64,000 bases of DNA from Bacteroidales bacterium (GTDB lineage: Bacteria > Bacteroidota > Bacteroidia > Bacteroidales > ML635J-15). The DNA lies in the NCBI GenBank assembly GCA_003249955.1, contig QKHS01000015.1, positions 80,114-144,113 of the forward strand. The letters run 5' to 3'. The notes below the pieces were generated by a model. That model was not told the origin of the DNA and ran no database searches. It saw only the letters and a list, made by a program, of their open reading frames with translations. Positions 54,225 through 63,546 of the stretch are shown in pieces (the first letter of the stretch is position 1; the number at the start of each line of letters is the position of its first letter). The translations under genes were made by a program, and so were the position numbers.

Positions 54225-55196
54225 TTAAATTTCTTTGTCAACCTGATAATAATTCCTGTCACCTGATGTTCGTGATATAAGTTCTCCTAAAAAACCAGTA
54301 AGGAAAAGCAAAGTTCCGATAATCATAGAAACCAGAGCTATGTAAAACAAGGGGTTTGCAGTAATTCTTTCAAGTCTTATCCCGTTTGAAACGGCAACAA
54401 GCTTATGAATCCCCATATATAAAGTAGCTCCCAACCCTATAAGAAAAACAATGAATCCAAGAACCCCGAAAAGATGCATCGGTCTTTTTCCGAATTTCGA
54501 GATAAACATAACAGACATAAGATCCAGAGGCCCGCGTATAAATCTTTCGAGTCCGAATTTGGTAACCCCGTATTTACGTTCGTGATGAATAACCACCTTC
54601 TCTCCTATTTTCTTAAAACCTGCCCATTTTGCCAGTACCGGAATAAAGCGATGCATATCGCCATAAACCTCGATACTTTTAACAACTCTTCTCTTGTATG
54701 CCTTTAATCCGCAATTCATGTCGTGAAGTTTTATCCCGGTCATTTTGCGGACAATAAAGTTGTAAAATTTACTTGGAATGTTCTTTGAAAATACGGGATC
54801 GTGACGAACTTTTTTCCATCCCGACACTATATCAAAACCATCCTCTGTAATCATTCTGTACAATTCGGGAAGTTCGTCGGGACTATCCTGCAAATCGGCA
54901 TCCATGGTAAATACCACGTTCCCTTTTGTTGCCTGAAAACCAACCTGTAAAGCAGCAGCTTTTCCGTAATTACGCCGGAACTTCAATGCCCGTACACAGG
55001 AGTATTCGGTTTTTAGCTGTTCAATTATATCCCAAGAGTTGTCATTACTTCCATCATCAACAAAAATAATTTCGTAAGTGTGTTTCTCCTGCTCCATTAC
55101 CTTTACGATCCAGGAAGTTAGCTCGGCTAAAGATTCCTCTTCGTTGTATAATGGGATTACAATTGAAATATCCATTAAATTTTTATTCATTATCAA
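54225..55196 (-). CDS. GT2 glycosyltransferase, DPM1/GtrB-like
   Basis: Up to 323 residues; starts at 55196, 55190 or 55175 are all possible, and the last (MDISIVIPLYNEEES) avoids overlap with the upstream gene. The GT-A domain shows FVDDGSNDNSW and the metal-binding DADLQDSPDELP, then MTGIKLHDMNCGLKAYKR. Two C-terminal TM helices (LFGVLGFIVFLIGLGATLYM and the last ~30 residues) are typical of polyprenyl-phosphate sugar transferases. It lies 2 bp before wzz. Confidence 0.88.
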   Translation of the reverse strand: MIMNKNLMDISIVIPLYNEEESLAELTSWIVKVMEQEKHTYEIIFVDDGSNDNSWDIIEQLKTEYSCVRALKFRRNYGKAAALQVGFQATKGNVVFTMDADLQDSPDELPELYRMITEDGFDIVSGWKKVRHDPVFSKNIPSKFYNFIVRKMTGIKLHDMNCGLKAYKRRVVKSIEVYGDMHRFIPVLAKWAGFKKIGEKVVIHHERKYGVTKFGLERFIRGPLDLMSVMFISKFGKRPMHLFGVLGFIVFLIGLGATLYMGIHKLVAVSNGIRLERITANPLFYIALVSMIIGTLLFLTGFLGELISRTSGDRNYYQVDKEI

Positions 55197-55755
55197 TATT
55201 TCTCATTTCTTCACCAAAAGGATCTGTTGATTTTTTTCTTACAAAAGCACATGCAATCAAAGCAGAAAAGAAGCCCATAATCAATGTCCATATTATTGAA
55301 TGAGCAGCAGATTTAACAGGGCTGGTCTTTGGTTTTTTCAGCATTTCATCCATGGTTTGGTCTATTTTGCTTTGCGGAACTCCCTGTTCAATCATCATTG
55401 TTTCCACTTTATCAGCCATTGCAACAGTCACTCTTTCCTCATAATTGGGTTCAATCCATGATGAAAAAGAAAAATTGTATAAAAATCCGATGATAGCTAT
55501 TGCTGCTACCATTATCATTGCATTCTTTAACGCAGATGAATATTTAAAAGAATCGGGACTAAAAGTATTACGGAATTTTCTGCCAAAAAAAGCAAGAACA
55601 AATATGGTTAATAAAAAATTGAAAAAGAAAATTATCAAACCTGACCATAAACTAAGCATAATGAGGTCAGTTACATAAACTATAACCGAAAACAACACTG
55701 ATATTAAAGCAGCGTATAATCCATAAGTGAGGATTGTTTTGTTTTTATCATTCAT
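55183..55755 (-). CDS. DUF4199 membrane protein
   Basis: The start at 55755 (MNDKNKTILTYGLYAALISV) is preferred because a TAnnTTTG box covers 55787-55780, inside any longer version starting at 55782. The protein of about 190 residues has four predicted TM helices and an acidic amphipathic loop, the DUF4199 pattern. DUF4199 next to a GT2 transferase is a common Bacteroidota arrangement, and function is unknown. It heads the DUF4199-GT2-wzz operon. Confidence 0.85.
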   Translation of the reverse strand: MNDKNKTILTYGLYAALISVLFSVIVYVTDLIMLSLWSGLIIFFFNFLLTIFVLAFFGRKFRNTFSPDSFKYSSALKNAMIMVAAIAIIGFLYNFSFSSWIEPNYEERVTVAMADKVETMMIEQGVPQSKIDQTMDEMLKKPKTSPVKSAAHSIIWTLIMGFFSALIACAFVRKKSTDPFGEEMRNIDNE

Positions 55756-55779
55756 AACTCTGTAATTTTTATTTCTTGT

Positions 55780-55787
55780 CAAAGATA
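55780..55787 (-). promoter_or_regulatory. -7 promoter box of the DUF4199 operon
   Basis: The minus strand reads TATCTTTG, an exact TAnnTTTG match, 25 nt upstream of the ATG at 55755. Confidence 0.55.
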
Positions 55788-55818
55788 TTCAGTTTTTTTG
55801 AAAAATAATGAAACTTTA

Positions 55819-55848
55819 TTTGATTTTAAAAATATTTTAGTACTTTTG
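55819..55848 (+). promoter_or_regulatory. Two-element promoter of the SRP RNA gene
   Basis: TTTG (55819-55822), an 18-nt spacer, then TACTTTTG (55841-55848), immediately before the RNA 5' end at about 55853. Confidence 0.85.
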
Positions 55849-55852
55849 TGCC

Positions 55853-55949
55853 GGGTAAGTCTTATACGACCAGCTCCTGCTGAACCCCCCCAGATCCGGA
55901 AGGAAGCAAGGGTAAGTGGTTGTAGCGGTGCGATATAAGTAGCTTACCC
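55853..55949 (+). ncRNA. ffs: Signal recognition particle RNA (4.5S)
   Basis: About 97 nt. The ends GGGTAAG and CTTACCC pair and are followed by a T run. The apical domain contains AGATCCGGAAGGAAGCAAGGG, carrying the conserved GGAAGGAAGCA segment that binds Ffh. It directs membrane-protein targeting together with Ffh and FtsY. The gene lies inside the DNA segment bounded by the inverted repeat. Confidence 0.95.
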
Positions 55950-56738
55950 TTTTTTTATTAATATTATGGTTGAAATCAGGGGTAATATCTACAAATGGAT
56001 TAAGCAAAATCCCCTGTGAATTACACAAATCGAAGACTAAAAACAGTAATTATTTATCCAATTGTTTTTGTAATCTGTAGTCTGTAAACTGTAATCCGTA
56101 GTCGGTATTGTCAATGCCTGAATATGGTTGACCACTATTTCTCAACTTTCAATCAAATTTGCAAAGAATACATTTTGATTCTGAGCAGTTTTCTTGTTCT
56201 GTTTTTGCCTTTGGCGGGCTTTCCATTCTGGCTCAAGCAAAATTTCCGGGGGATTACACAAATCCAGAAATAAAAATATTTCATTTAAAAATAGACACTA
56301 AAATATTTCTTATTTGTCTTTTTCTTTTGTCATTGCCACAACTGAACCGCTTTTGGCGGTGAACTCGTGAACACCATTGAGAATAATTTTAATGTGAACA
56401 AAAGAAACAAAAAGGCTATGAACCGAAGCTCACGAGCCTGCGAGTAAAAACAAAGGTTATTCGCTTTGCTCATGAAGGCTTCGCCGGTCACCCCACCTCA
56501 ATCAAAACAACTAGACCCGAAGTTCGGCGATAAACTATACAATATTTCTGCAAAACTATTTTTATGTTCCCGTTTTTAAAAGTTTATATTATTTATGTCT
56601 GAACCAGAATTCTACGTTTCACATAACATATCAGACATTATAACAATTTGCAAAATATAATTTATATAATATTACCATTATTTTATTTTAGCAATTTATA
56701 TTATAACTATATTGCATATTAAACCTACAATCATACAA
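55950..56738. other. Gene-free region with dispersed repeats
   Basis: About 790 bp without a convincing gene. It contains a CTGTAATC-type short repeat cluster (56069-56105), two related 45-bp stretches around AGCAAAAT..ATTACACAAATC (56001 and 56233), and the right inverted-repeat arm (56325-56451) with diverged flanking sequence to about 56540. Confidence 0.6.
56325..56451 (-). repeat. Inverted repeat arm, right
   Basis: Reverse complement of the left arm (52978-53107), with about six substitutions and three single-base gaps by eye. The flank beyond 56451 (to ~56540) still resembles the left copy's flank in places, so it is a copy of the same larger element. Confidence 0.8.
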
Positions 56739-59700
56739 ATGAAAACATCTGTTTCTCTTATTGCATTTATGTTATTAATTGCATTCATTGCAAACTCTCA
56801 GGAAAACTGGATTAATACTGACAAAAAAACAGGAACTCACGATAACGAATGTTTTGGAGAAGCTGTTGCAATATATGATGATATTGCTGCAGTATCCTCT
56901 ACTTACTTCAACTATGACAACCCAAATGACATATTGTGGAACAACAAAGTAATTATTTACAAAAAAAACACCAATGGAAACTGGACAGAAATACAGGAGA
57001 TTGTACAACCTCAGTTTGGTGAAGATATAAAATTTGGCTGTTCGGTCAGTTTATCTGATGATTACCTGATAATAGGTGCACAAAGGGATTGTCTGAATCA
57101 AGATGATGAAGACTACCGGTATTTGGCTGGCGCAGCATATATTTACAAAAAGTCTGCAAATAATCATTGGGATTTTGATCAGAAAATAGTTTCATCTGAC
57201 AGATCCAGCGGATCATTTTATAGCGGTTTATTTGGCAATTCGGTTTCAATATTTAATGAACAGATAATTGTCGGGGCTTTCAATAAAAATCCATCAGGAA
57301 CAGCCTACTCCTTTATTCTTGACGAAAACAACAACTGGGTAGAAGAACACATTTTTTTGCCTAATGATAATGAAGTTCAGGGCAGATTCGGAAATTCTGT
57401 TTCGATATATGAAAACCGGGTAATAATAGGAGCTCCGGATGAAGGATATGATAACAATTCGGAAAACTACCTTGAAAATGCAGGAGCAGCATATATTTAC
57501 GAAAAAGATTTAAACGATGACTGGATACTGAAAACCAGATATGTTCCATTCGACAGATCTGAGGGAGATTGGTTTGGGAACAGTGTTTCAATTAGTGGAG
57601 ACTATGCAGTTGCAGGAGCTCACAAAAATGATAAAGATATAAACGGGAATACAGCTATCGAAGATGCCGGAGCGTCATATATAATACACAAAAACGAAAC
57701 TGTGCAATGGGAATTTGCACAAAAGCTTACGGCATCCAATTCGCAGAGTGCCGCAAATTTCGGATCTTCAAATTACATAAATGGAAATCAGATTATTATC
57801 GGAGCGAAATGGCATGATCAATCTATTTATATGGAAGATTCCGGCGCTGCATATATTTTTGAGTTAAACGAATCAAATGTATGGGAAGAAACAAAATGGC
57901 TTGAAGCTTATTTTCCTGTAATTAATGCTGAATTTGGTCAGGCAGTTTGTATAAATGACAAATATGCTTTAATAGGCTCACCATTTCTTTCAGATAATAT
58001 AAATAATATGGAGTACTCCGGATCAATATACTTTTTTAAGAAACATTACATAGGCGGACATGCATTCAGAGACTACAATTCTAATTGCGCTATGGACGGA
58101 ATCGACTTTGGTGTCAATGGAATTTTTGCAAGAATAAATCCCGGCAATATTTTAGTAACAACAGCAAATAATGGCTGGTGGTTCGTTGATTCATTACCTG
58201 CCGGAGAATACAGTATAACTATTGATACTTCAGGAAACTGGAAAACTCAATGCGGAGACACTCAGAATTTTACTTTTGTTGATGAAAACACGACCACTCA
58301 GTGTTCTGATTTTGCTCTTTTTAATAACAATCCCTGCGCATATACAAGCGTATCTGTTTTCATGCCATTTATAAGACGCTGCTTTAGCGATCAGATGGTT
58401 TATATTTATGTAACAAACAGTAACAATTCAACTGCTTCATTTAACGATGGATATGTCGAAATCAGTTTACCTCCTGCATTAACTTTAATCTCTGCCAATC
58501 TCCCATATACTGTTTTAGGTTCTGATAATTACCGGTTTGAAGTTGATAATATAATTCCGAGCCAAACTTTTTATATCACATTAAACACATCTGTTACCTG
58601 CGATTTGAATTTTCCGCCAACGGTATGTATTGAGGCTGAACTATTTCCTCAAACAACTTGTAACATTACTAATTCTGAACTGTTTTACATCTCTGCTCCC
58701 GACAATTGTTCTGCAGATTATGACAATTCTGTGTTAAATATAGATGGTGAATGTTATGGTGACAGCTTGTCATTCACAATTACAAATACTGGAAATACCG
58801 GAACTGCTGACATGCAATGCTATTCTCCTGTTAAGATTTATATAGACGGTCTGTTATACTTTGAAGACTCTGTTATGCTTGCAGGACAAGAAACAAAGTT
58901 ATACAACTTCGACGCTGATGGCCGCACCTGGAGACTTGAAACAAAACAACATCCGCAATATCCGGGAAATAAGTTACTGGTTAAAAACATAGAATTTTGC
59001 GGTGATCAAAACAACTGGACTCCGAACATGATAAATGTTTTACCTGATCCTGATATTGATAATTTTATTGATATTTATTGCGGGACTATAACCAGTAGTT
59101 ATGACCCTAATGATAAGACAGGTTACCCGCTTGGAGTAAGTGAAGATCATTTTATTATGCCGAACGGTAAAATCGATTATGTAATCAGATTTCAGAATAC
59201 AGGAACGGATACTGCCTTCAACATTGTTGTTCGTGACACTCTGTCTCAAAATTTAAATATATATTCCGTTCAGACCGGAGTTTCAAGTCACAATTATTCT
59301 TTCAGGATGTATGATCAGAACATTCTGGAATGGACATTCAGTAATATCATGCTTCCTGACAGCAATAATAATGAGGTTTTAAGTCATGGATTTCTGACAT
59401 TCTCGGTATTTCAGCAGCCAAATCTTCCTGACGGAACCATAATAAACAACTCTGCTGATATATATTTCGATTTTAACGATCCTGTTATCACAAATCAAAC
59501 CACACACACTATAAACAGAAATGTGATTAAGCTTGCTTATGATTCTGAAAACACAATTTCCGGTCAGGCTTGCCACTTTTATGAATTCAACGGGTTGACC
59601 TATGCTGAGAGTGGCACCTATTATCAGATAACACAGAATGGCGAAAACTCTGTTCTGAATACAATAAATCTTGAAATAACCAATCCGGATTTGGGAATTG

Positions 59701-60152
59701 TGGCCAATGACTCAACTCTGATCTCAGAGGCATCAAATGCAACTTATCAATGGCTGGACTGTAATAATAATTTCGGAATAATTGCCGGTCAGACAAGTCA
59801 ATCATTTAAGCCTGCAGAAAACGGCAGCTACGCGCTTGAGGTTACAGAAAACAACTGCGCTGATACTACTCAGTGTATTAACTTCGACTCAATCAATTTG
59901 ATTTCTAACGAATTTGCAGAAGAATTCAGTTTCTATCCTAACCCATCACATGGAAATATTGAAATCGAATTTGACAAAACACTCCCACAAATAACAATTA
60001 CAATTAAAGATATAACCGGACGCATAATACAAACTGAGGTTTATAATGACACGAGGAGAATTCCTGTTTATTTGTCAGGAAGCCCCGGAGTATATTTTAT
60101 TTTGGTCAGGTCATTTGAAAAATCTGCAGTAATAAAAGTTGTAAAAGAGTGA
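56739..60152 (+). CDS. T9SS-sorted FG-GAP repeat protein
   Basis: A secreted protein of about 1137 residues. The ATG at 56739 (MKTSVSLIAFMLLIAFIANSQ) is preferred to a TTG at 56712. The N-terminal ~420 residues contain about seven FG-GAP-like blades (FGEAVAIYDDIAAV, FGNSVSIYENRVIIGAPDEG, FGNSVSISGDYAVAGAHKND). A SdrD-like/DUF11 region follows, including SYDPNDKTGYPLG, DYVIRFQNTGTDTAFNIVV and NSADIYFDFNDPVIT. The C-terminus (FSFYPNPSHGNIEIEF ... GSPGVYFILVRS) is a type A T9SS sorting domain. Function unknown, cell surface or secreted. Confidence 0.9.
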   Translation: MKTSVSLIAFMLLIAFIANSQENWINTDKKTGTHDNECFGEAVAIYDDIAAVSSTYFNYDNPNDILWNNKVIIYKKNTNGNWTEIQEIVQPQFGEDIKFGCSVSLSDDYLIIGAQRDCLNQDDEDYRYLAGAAYIYKKSANNHWDFDQKIVSSDRSSGSFYSGLFGNSVSIFNEQIIVGAFNKNPSGTAYSFILDENNNWVEEHIFLPNDNEVQGRFGNSVSIYENRVIIGAPDEGYDNNSENYLENAGAAYIYEKDLNDDWILKTRYVPFDRSEGDWFGNSVSISGDYAVAGAHKNDKDINGNTAIEDAGASYIIHKNETVQWEFAQKLTASNSQSAANFGSSNYINGNQIIIGAKWHDQSIYMEDSGAAYIFELNESNVWEETKWLEAYFPVINAEFGQAVCINDKYALIGSPFLSDNINNMEYSGSIYFFKKHYIGGHAFRDYNSNCAMDGIDFGVNGIFARINPGNILVTTANNGWWFVDSLPAGEYSITIDTSGNWKTQCGDTQNFTFVDENTTTQCSDFALFNNNPCAYTSVSVFMPFIRRCFSDQMVYIYVTNSNNSTASFNDGYVEISLPPALTLISANLPYTVLGSDNYRFEVDNIIPSQTFYITLNTSVTCDLNFPPTVCIEAELFPQTTCNITNSELFYISAPDNCSADYDNSVLNIDGECYGDSLSFTITNTGNTGTADMQCYSPVKIYIDGLLYFEDSVMLAGQETKLYNFDADGRTWRLETKQHPQYPGNKLLVKNIEFCGDQNNWTPNMINVLPDPDIDNFIDIYCGTITSSYDPNDKTGYPLGVSEDHFIMPNGKIDYVIRFQNTGTDTAFNIVVRDTLSQNLNIYSVQTGVSSHNYSFRMYDQNILEWTFSNIMLPDSNNNEVLSHGFLTFSVFQQPNLPDGTIINNSADIYFDFNDPVITNQTTHTINRNVIKLAYDSENTISGQACHFYEFNGLTYAESGTYYQITQNGENSVLNTINLEITNPDLGIVANDSTLISEASNATYQWLDCNNNFGIIAGQTSQSFKPAENGSYALEVTENNCADTTQCINFDSINLISNEFAEEFSFYPNPSHGNIEIEFDKTLPQITITIKDITGRIIQTEVYNDTRRIPVYLSGSPGVYFILVRSFEKSAVIKVVKE

Positions 60153-60257
60153 TTCTGAAAGTAATTTTATTATTATAACATAGTTACATCAAGCCTGCTT
60201 TTACAAATATTTGTTAGTGCTTTGCATCTAACTCAGGTTAAATTATGTGTGTAACAT

Positions 60258-60536
60258 CTACAAATGCACCACCTCACCAGCCTCAAAGTCTGTAACTACA
60301 CTATTCCATGCTTTGTTCAAAAACCCCTTTTCATCTTCTGTGGGCGGAACAAACCATGTAACATTTAAAGTACCTTCATCATCGTAAAGGGCTTTGATTT
60401 TTCTGAAAAACGCTTCATTTCCGGCAATATCTGCAAGTGCCTGTGAATATCCTAAAACCATGCGGAGCCTGTCGATTCGCCATTGCTCATTCTTATCCGC
60501 CCTGTATCCGTCTATCTGCAAATCGTATGGGTACAT
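60258..60536 (-). CDS. Small conserved-looking protein, unknown function
   Basis: The start at 60536 (MYPYDLQIDGYRADKNEQWR) is preferred over 60620 because the extra 28 residues are hydrophobic and unlike a signal peptide preceding this domain. The ~92-residue acidic protein contains IDRLRMVLGYSQALADIAG and DDEGTLNVTWFVPPTEDEKG. I do not recognise the family. It opens the accessory right end of the window. Confidence 0.6.
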   Translation of the reverse strand: MYPYDLQIDGYRADKNEQWRIDRLRMVLGYSQALADIAGNEAFFRKIKALYDDEGTLNVTWFVPPTEDEKGFLNKAWNSVVTDFEAGEVVHL

Positions 60537-60653
60537 ATTTATGTTTTGTATTTCGGGAAGCAAAGATAAAAAAGAAAGAGAGAGATAAAATAGGTGTAAC
60601 CTGAAAAATCCAGTGGACATTCCCGTTATTTTAGTTTCTACTGATGGAGCAGG

Positions 60654-61106
60654 CTACTCAATTGTAAAATGTTTTATTTGTTCCAGTTTAAATTCAAAAT
60701 TGATTCTTTTCGATTTGATTAAATCGCTGTTGCTGTACTTTTTTCTCCCGTTTTCATTTACTATTATCATCCATTGAAAATCATTATCAACATACCACAT
60801 TTCCCAACCTGCTTTATTTACCCAAATATTGCCTGCTAAATCAATAAAGTCCTCTCCGGTAAAACTACTTTCAAATTCTATTACAACAGAATCCTTATCG
60901 TCCGATAATCCTGCAATCCGTATATCATAGCAGGCAGCTAAATCATCTGAGAAATATACAGTTGTTCCATCCTTAATATCTCCGGCAAATTTATATACAG
61001 CGTTTTGCTTCTTTAACCAGTCTTTAAATACTTCTATATTCGACATTTGATTTTTGTTCGAATCACTTTTTCCTGATAACCGGTATATGATGTTTCTTAG
61101 TTTCAA
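60654..61106 (-). CDS. Small cytoplasmic protein, unknown function
   Basis: A 150-residue acidic protein with no signal peptide; an in-frame Met at residue 21 (MSNIEVFKDWLKKQNA) is an alternative start. It has several aromatic/acidic clusters (YFSDDLAACYDIRIAG, WEMWYVDNDFQWMII) of beta-sheet character. Small acidic proteins of this kind are often immunity or accessory proteins, but there is no toxin gene next to it. No family recognised. Confidence 0.6.
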   Translation of the reverse strand: MKLRNIIYRLSGKSDSNKNQMSNIEVFKDWLKKQNAVYKFAGDIKDGTTVYFSDDLAACYDIRIAGLSDDKDSVVIEFESSFTGEDFIDLAGNIWVNKAGWEMWYVDNDFQWMIIVNENGRKKYSNSDLIKSKRINFEFKLEQIKHFTIE

Positions 61107-61318
61107 TTCTTATGCTTTTAAGTAAATTCTTTGTTTATTAATGGTTTACAATGTGCAAATATATGCAAATCAGACGATTGCTGACTTAATCCGACTGAAA
61201 TGAGCTCTACAATGTTAAACTTATCAAACCATTACGATTTTGAAGCGGACTGTCCCCTTGAACAACCTACTATCCCGGCAATTTTTCATACTGCATATTA
61301 TATGCTGCTTTTCTTTTT

Positions 61319-62038
61319 TCATATGGCATTCAGTATTTTGTCAGCAATAGTCAAACAGTATTCAATCGTTCCGGTCATTCCAATGTTTTCAGTTTCAAGT
61401 TTACGAAGTCTGTTTGCAATTTCTTGTCTGTCCGCCTTTGCTTTTACAAGCCCGAAGATTTCAGGAACGTAACCTCGATATTCGTCTCTTGGTGCGACAT
61501 CGTTAATTCCAATCGGGTCCCAGTCAAGCCAGAGTATGTCATCAGTTTTTTTGTATAGCAAAAAATCTCCGGTTGCTGTAAAATTGTCTTTGAGCTTCTT
61601 GTTGCGACTAAATAACAGAATAGCAGATTTTACTTCTTCTTCAAGTCTGTTATCCTCAAAATATTCTGTCGCTATAAGAGCCAACCCTGCAATATAGTGT
61701 CCGCTATCACTGTCAAAGGGGGCCGGTTGTCCAGAAGCATTATAAGTTACTTTGGCAACAAGCTCTGCAAGTCTTAAATAACTTTCAGGTTTATAATTTT
61801 TGTTTGAGAGTCCAAATACTCTGATTTTGGCAAATTGTTCGTGCGCTTCTTTCCATCGGTTTTTGTCGTCAATGATTGGATAGAGGTCAGATATTGAAAT
61901 CGGGAGGTCTTTTATGTAATGGTCAAAACGAGATAAAACAAGTCCGGCCCAACCAGGTCTAATGTCGTTGCGTAAGTTTTCAAAAATCTGTTGTCCGATT
62001 TTGATGTTAGTTTTTATGTTGTATTGCTCTGTTTTCAT
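61319..62038 (-). CDS. Protein with DUF1871-like C-terminal segment
   Basis: The start at 62038 (MKTEQYNIKTNIKIGQQIFE) is preferred to 62101, whose extra 21 residues look unlike the rest. The ~239-residue protein is mostly helical in its first 150 residues. Its C-terminal ~70 residues (DWDPIGINDVAPRDEYRGYV, then LRKLETENIG) resemble the DPIG...DEY segment seen in DUF1871-type and some immunity-like proteins. That resemblance is weak evidence only. Confidence 0.6.
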   Translation of the reverse strand: MKTEQYNIKTNIKIGQQIFENLRNDIRPGWAGLVLSRFDHYIKDLPISISDLYPIIDDKNRWKEAHEQFAKIRVFGLSNKNYKPESYLRLAELVAKVTYNASGQPAPFDSDSGHYIAGLALIATEYFEDNRLEEEVKSAILLFSRNKKLKDNFTATGDFLLYKKTDDILWLDWDPIGINDVAPRDEYRGYVPEIFGLVKAKADRQEIANRLRKLETENIGMTGTIEYCLTIADKILNAI

Positions 62039-62205
62039 AAAGTGGGATATAATGATTACTTGTATGTGGTCGGGCAGAATATCCAGCAGAAATCCTGTCA
62101 TACCCGCAGGAAAGTGGGCAAAAGGGTTAACGTGTCAAACCGCTAAAACCCCCGCCTGACATATACAATTTGTTAACGCCTGACATTTTTTTCATCTTCA
62201 TCTTT

Positions 62206-63375
62206 TTAATAATTTAATCCAAAAGCCCAAAGAGGAATCACATTGAGATAACCATATTCAATGTCATCTTTTACCACGAATGATTTACCGTCTTTTTCTA
62301 TTTGGTTTTGTTGCTTGCTTTTTCCTCCAACTTCAAATGTGAAACTATCAATTACAAAATCAGCTTTTATTGATGAAATTACTTCGTTTTTTACTCGCAT
62401 TTGATTGAAGAAAAAAGTCTCCCGAATGTTTCCAATATTTGATTTATCTCCAACCAGGTTGAATATAATATTTGTATTATTTAAATAAACTTTATCAACT
62501 TTACCTAATCCACGGATGCCGCTTGTTTCATTGCGTAATTGCCCAATTAGTCCTGCTTTTTCCATATATGAAAAATAATCATCTAAGGAATTCCGACTTA
62601 CATTAATCATTTCTGATATTTTGGAAAAATTGGGTTTAAAAGGTACGCTTTCGGCAATAATGGAAAGCAATCTTTTAAGTTTTTTACTTGTACCAACATT
62701 TAGATTTGCGTATTGCGGAATGTCAGATTCCAGTGTTTGTACTATTATTTGTCCTAAACGTAAATCTATTTCATTTTCAACTCCAAAAGGATAATATCCG
62801 CGTTTTAAGTAATCATTAAACAATGGTAAAGGATGTTCTATGTCTGAAAGTTTTACTTCGTTATTGATAATTTGATTTAAAGTGTAAACTTTTGCTTCAT
62901 AGTTATGAAATAATTTTAAAAATTCACGAAATGAAAGTCCTTGCAATTTGTAAATTATTGCCCTGCGGCTTAAATCATCAGAACCTTTCAGAATATCAAG
63001 TACAGAAGAACCAGTGAAGACGACTTTTAGTGTTGGAAAGGAATCGTAAATGTTTTTTAATTCGCGGGACCAGTCAGTGTATTTGTGTATTTCATCAATA
63101 AACAAATATTCTCCTGCATTTTTATAAAAATTATCAGCTAAATCGAAAAGTCTGTTCTCACTAAAGTACATGTCGTCTGCCGACACATATAAAGCTTTTT
63201 TGCTATCTAATTTTTCTTTGATATGTTGTAGAATCATTGTTGTTTTGCCAACTCCACGAGCACCAATAATTCCCACCATTCGGCTATCCCACGAGATATT
63301 ATCGTATAAATAACGTTTAAAATCTGTTGTCGTACTTTGTAAAAGTGTCTCAAATTTCTGATATAGTGTTCTCAT
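62206..63375 (-). CDS. AAA-type ATPase with DUF4143 C-terminus
   Basis: A 389-residue ATPase with Walker A GARGVGKT (residues 38-45), Walker B YLFIDEIHKYTDW (about residues 90-102) and FTGSSVLDILKG as the sensor region. The C-terminal half is the DUF4143 type, with LIGQLRNETSGIRGLGKVDK and, near the end, DFVIDSFTFEVGGKSKQQNQ, the restriction-nuclease-like fold seen in this family. These ATPases are widespread accessory genes of uncertain role. It is transcribed the same way as its neighbours. Confidence 0.9.
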   Translation of the reverse strand: MRTLYQKFETLLQSTTTDFKRYLYDNISWDSRMVGIIGARGVGKTTMILQHIKEKLDSKKALYVSADDMYFSENRLFDLADNFYKNAGEYLFIDEIHKYTDWSRELKNIYDSFPTLKVVFTGSSVLDILKGSDDLSRRAIIYKLQGLSFREFLKLFHNYEAKVYTLNQIINNEVKLSDIEHPLPLFNDYLKRGYYPFGVENEIDLRLGQIIVQTLESDIPQYANLNVGTSKKLKRLLSIIAESVPFKPNFSKISEMINVSRNSLDDYFSYMEKAGLIGQLRNETSGIRGLGKVDKVYLNNTNIIFNLVGDKSNIGNIRETFFFNQMRVKNEVISSIKADFVIDSFTFEVGGKSKQQNQIEKDGKSFVVKDDIEYGYLNVIPLWAFGLNY

Positions 63376-63546
63376 AATTTTAAAATCTATTTCTTACAAA
63401 GATACAAAATGCACAACAAATTCAACAATTATTTTATTTATTGCTCATCAAAATATGCAGAATTTTGTTTTTTCATGCTTGGCGTTAACGGTTGTATAAC
63501 CACCACAATACTGGTTATTTTTCAAATTACCGCAGCCTGTTTTATT

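Noticed and set aside
55837..56028. 63-codon minus-strand open frame
   Set aside because: It overlaps the SRP RNA, which explains the conservation there.
62102..62205. Two GTTAAC-containing segments and repeated CGCCTGACAT resembling integron attC sites
   Set aside because: No imperfect palindrome with paired RYYYAAC and GTTRRRY boxes could be built, and no integrase is visible.
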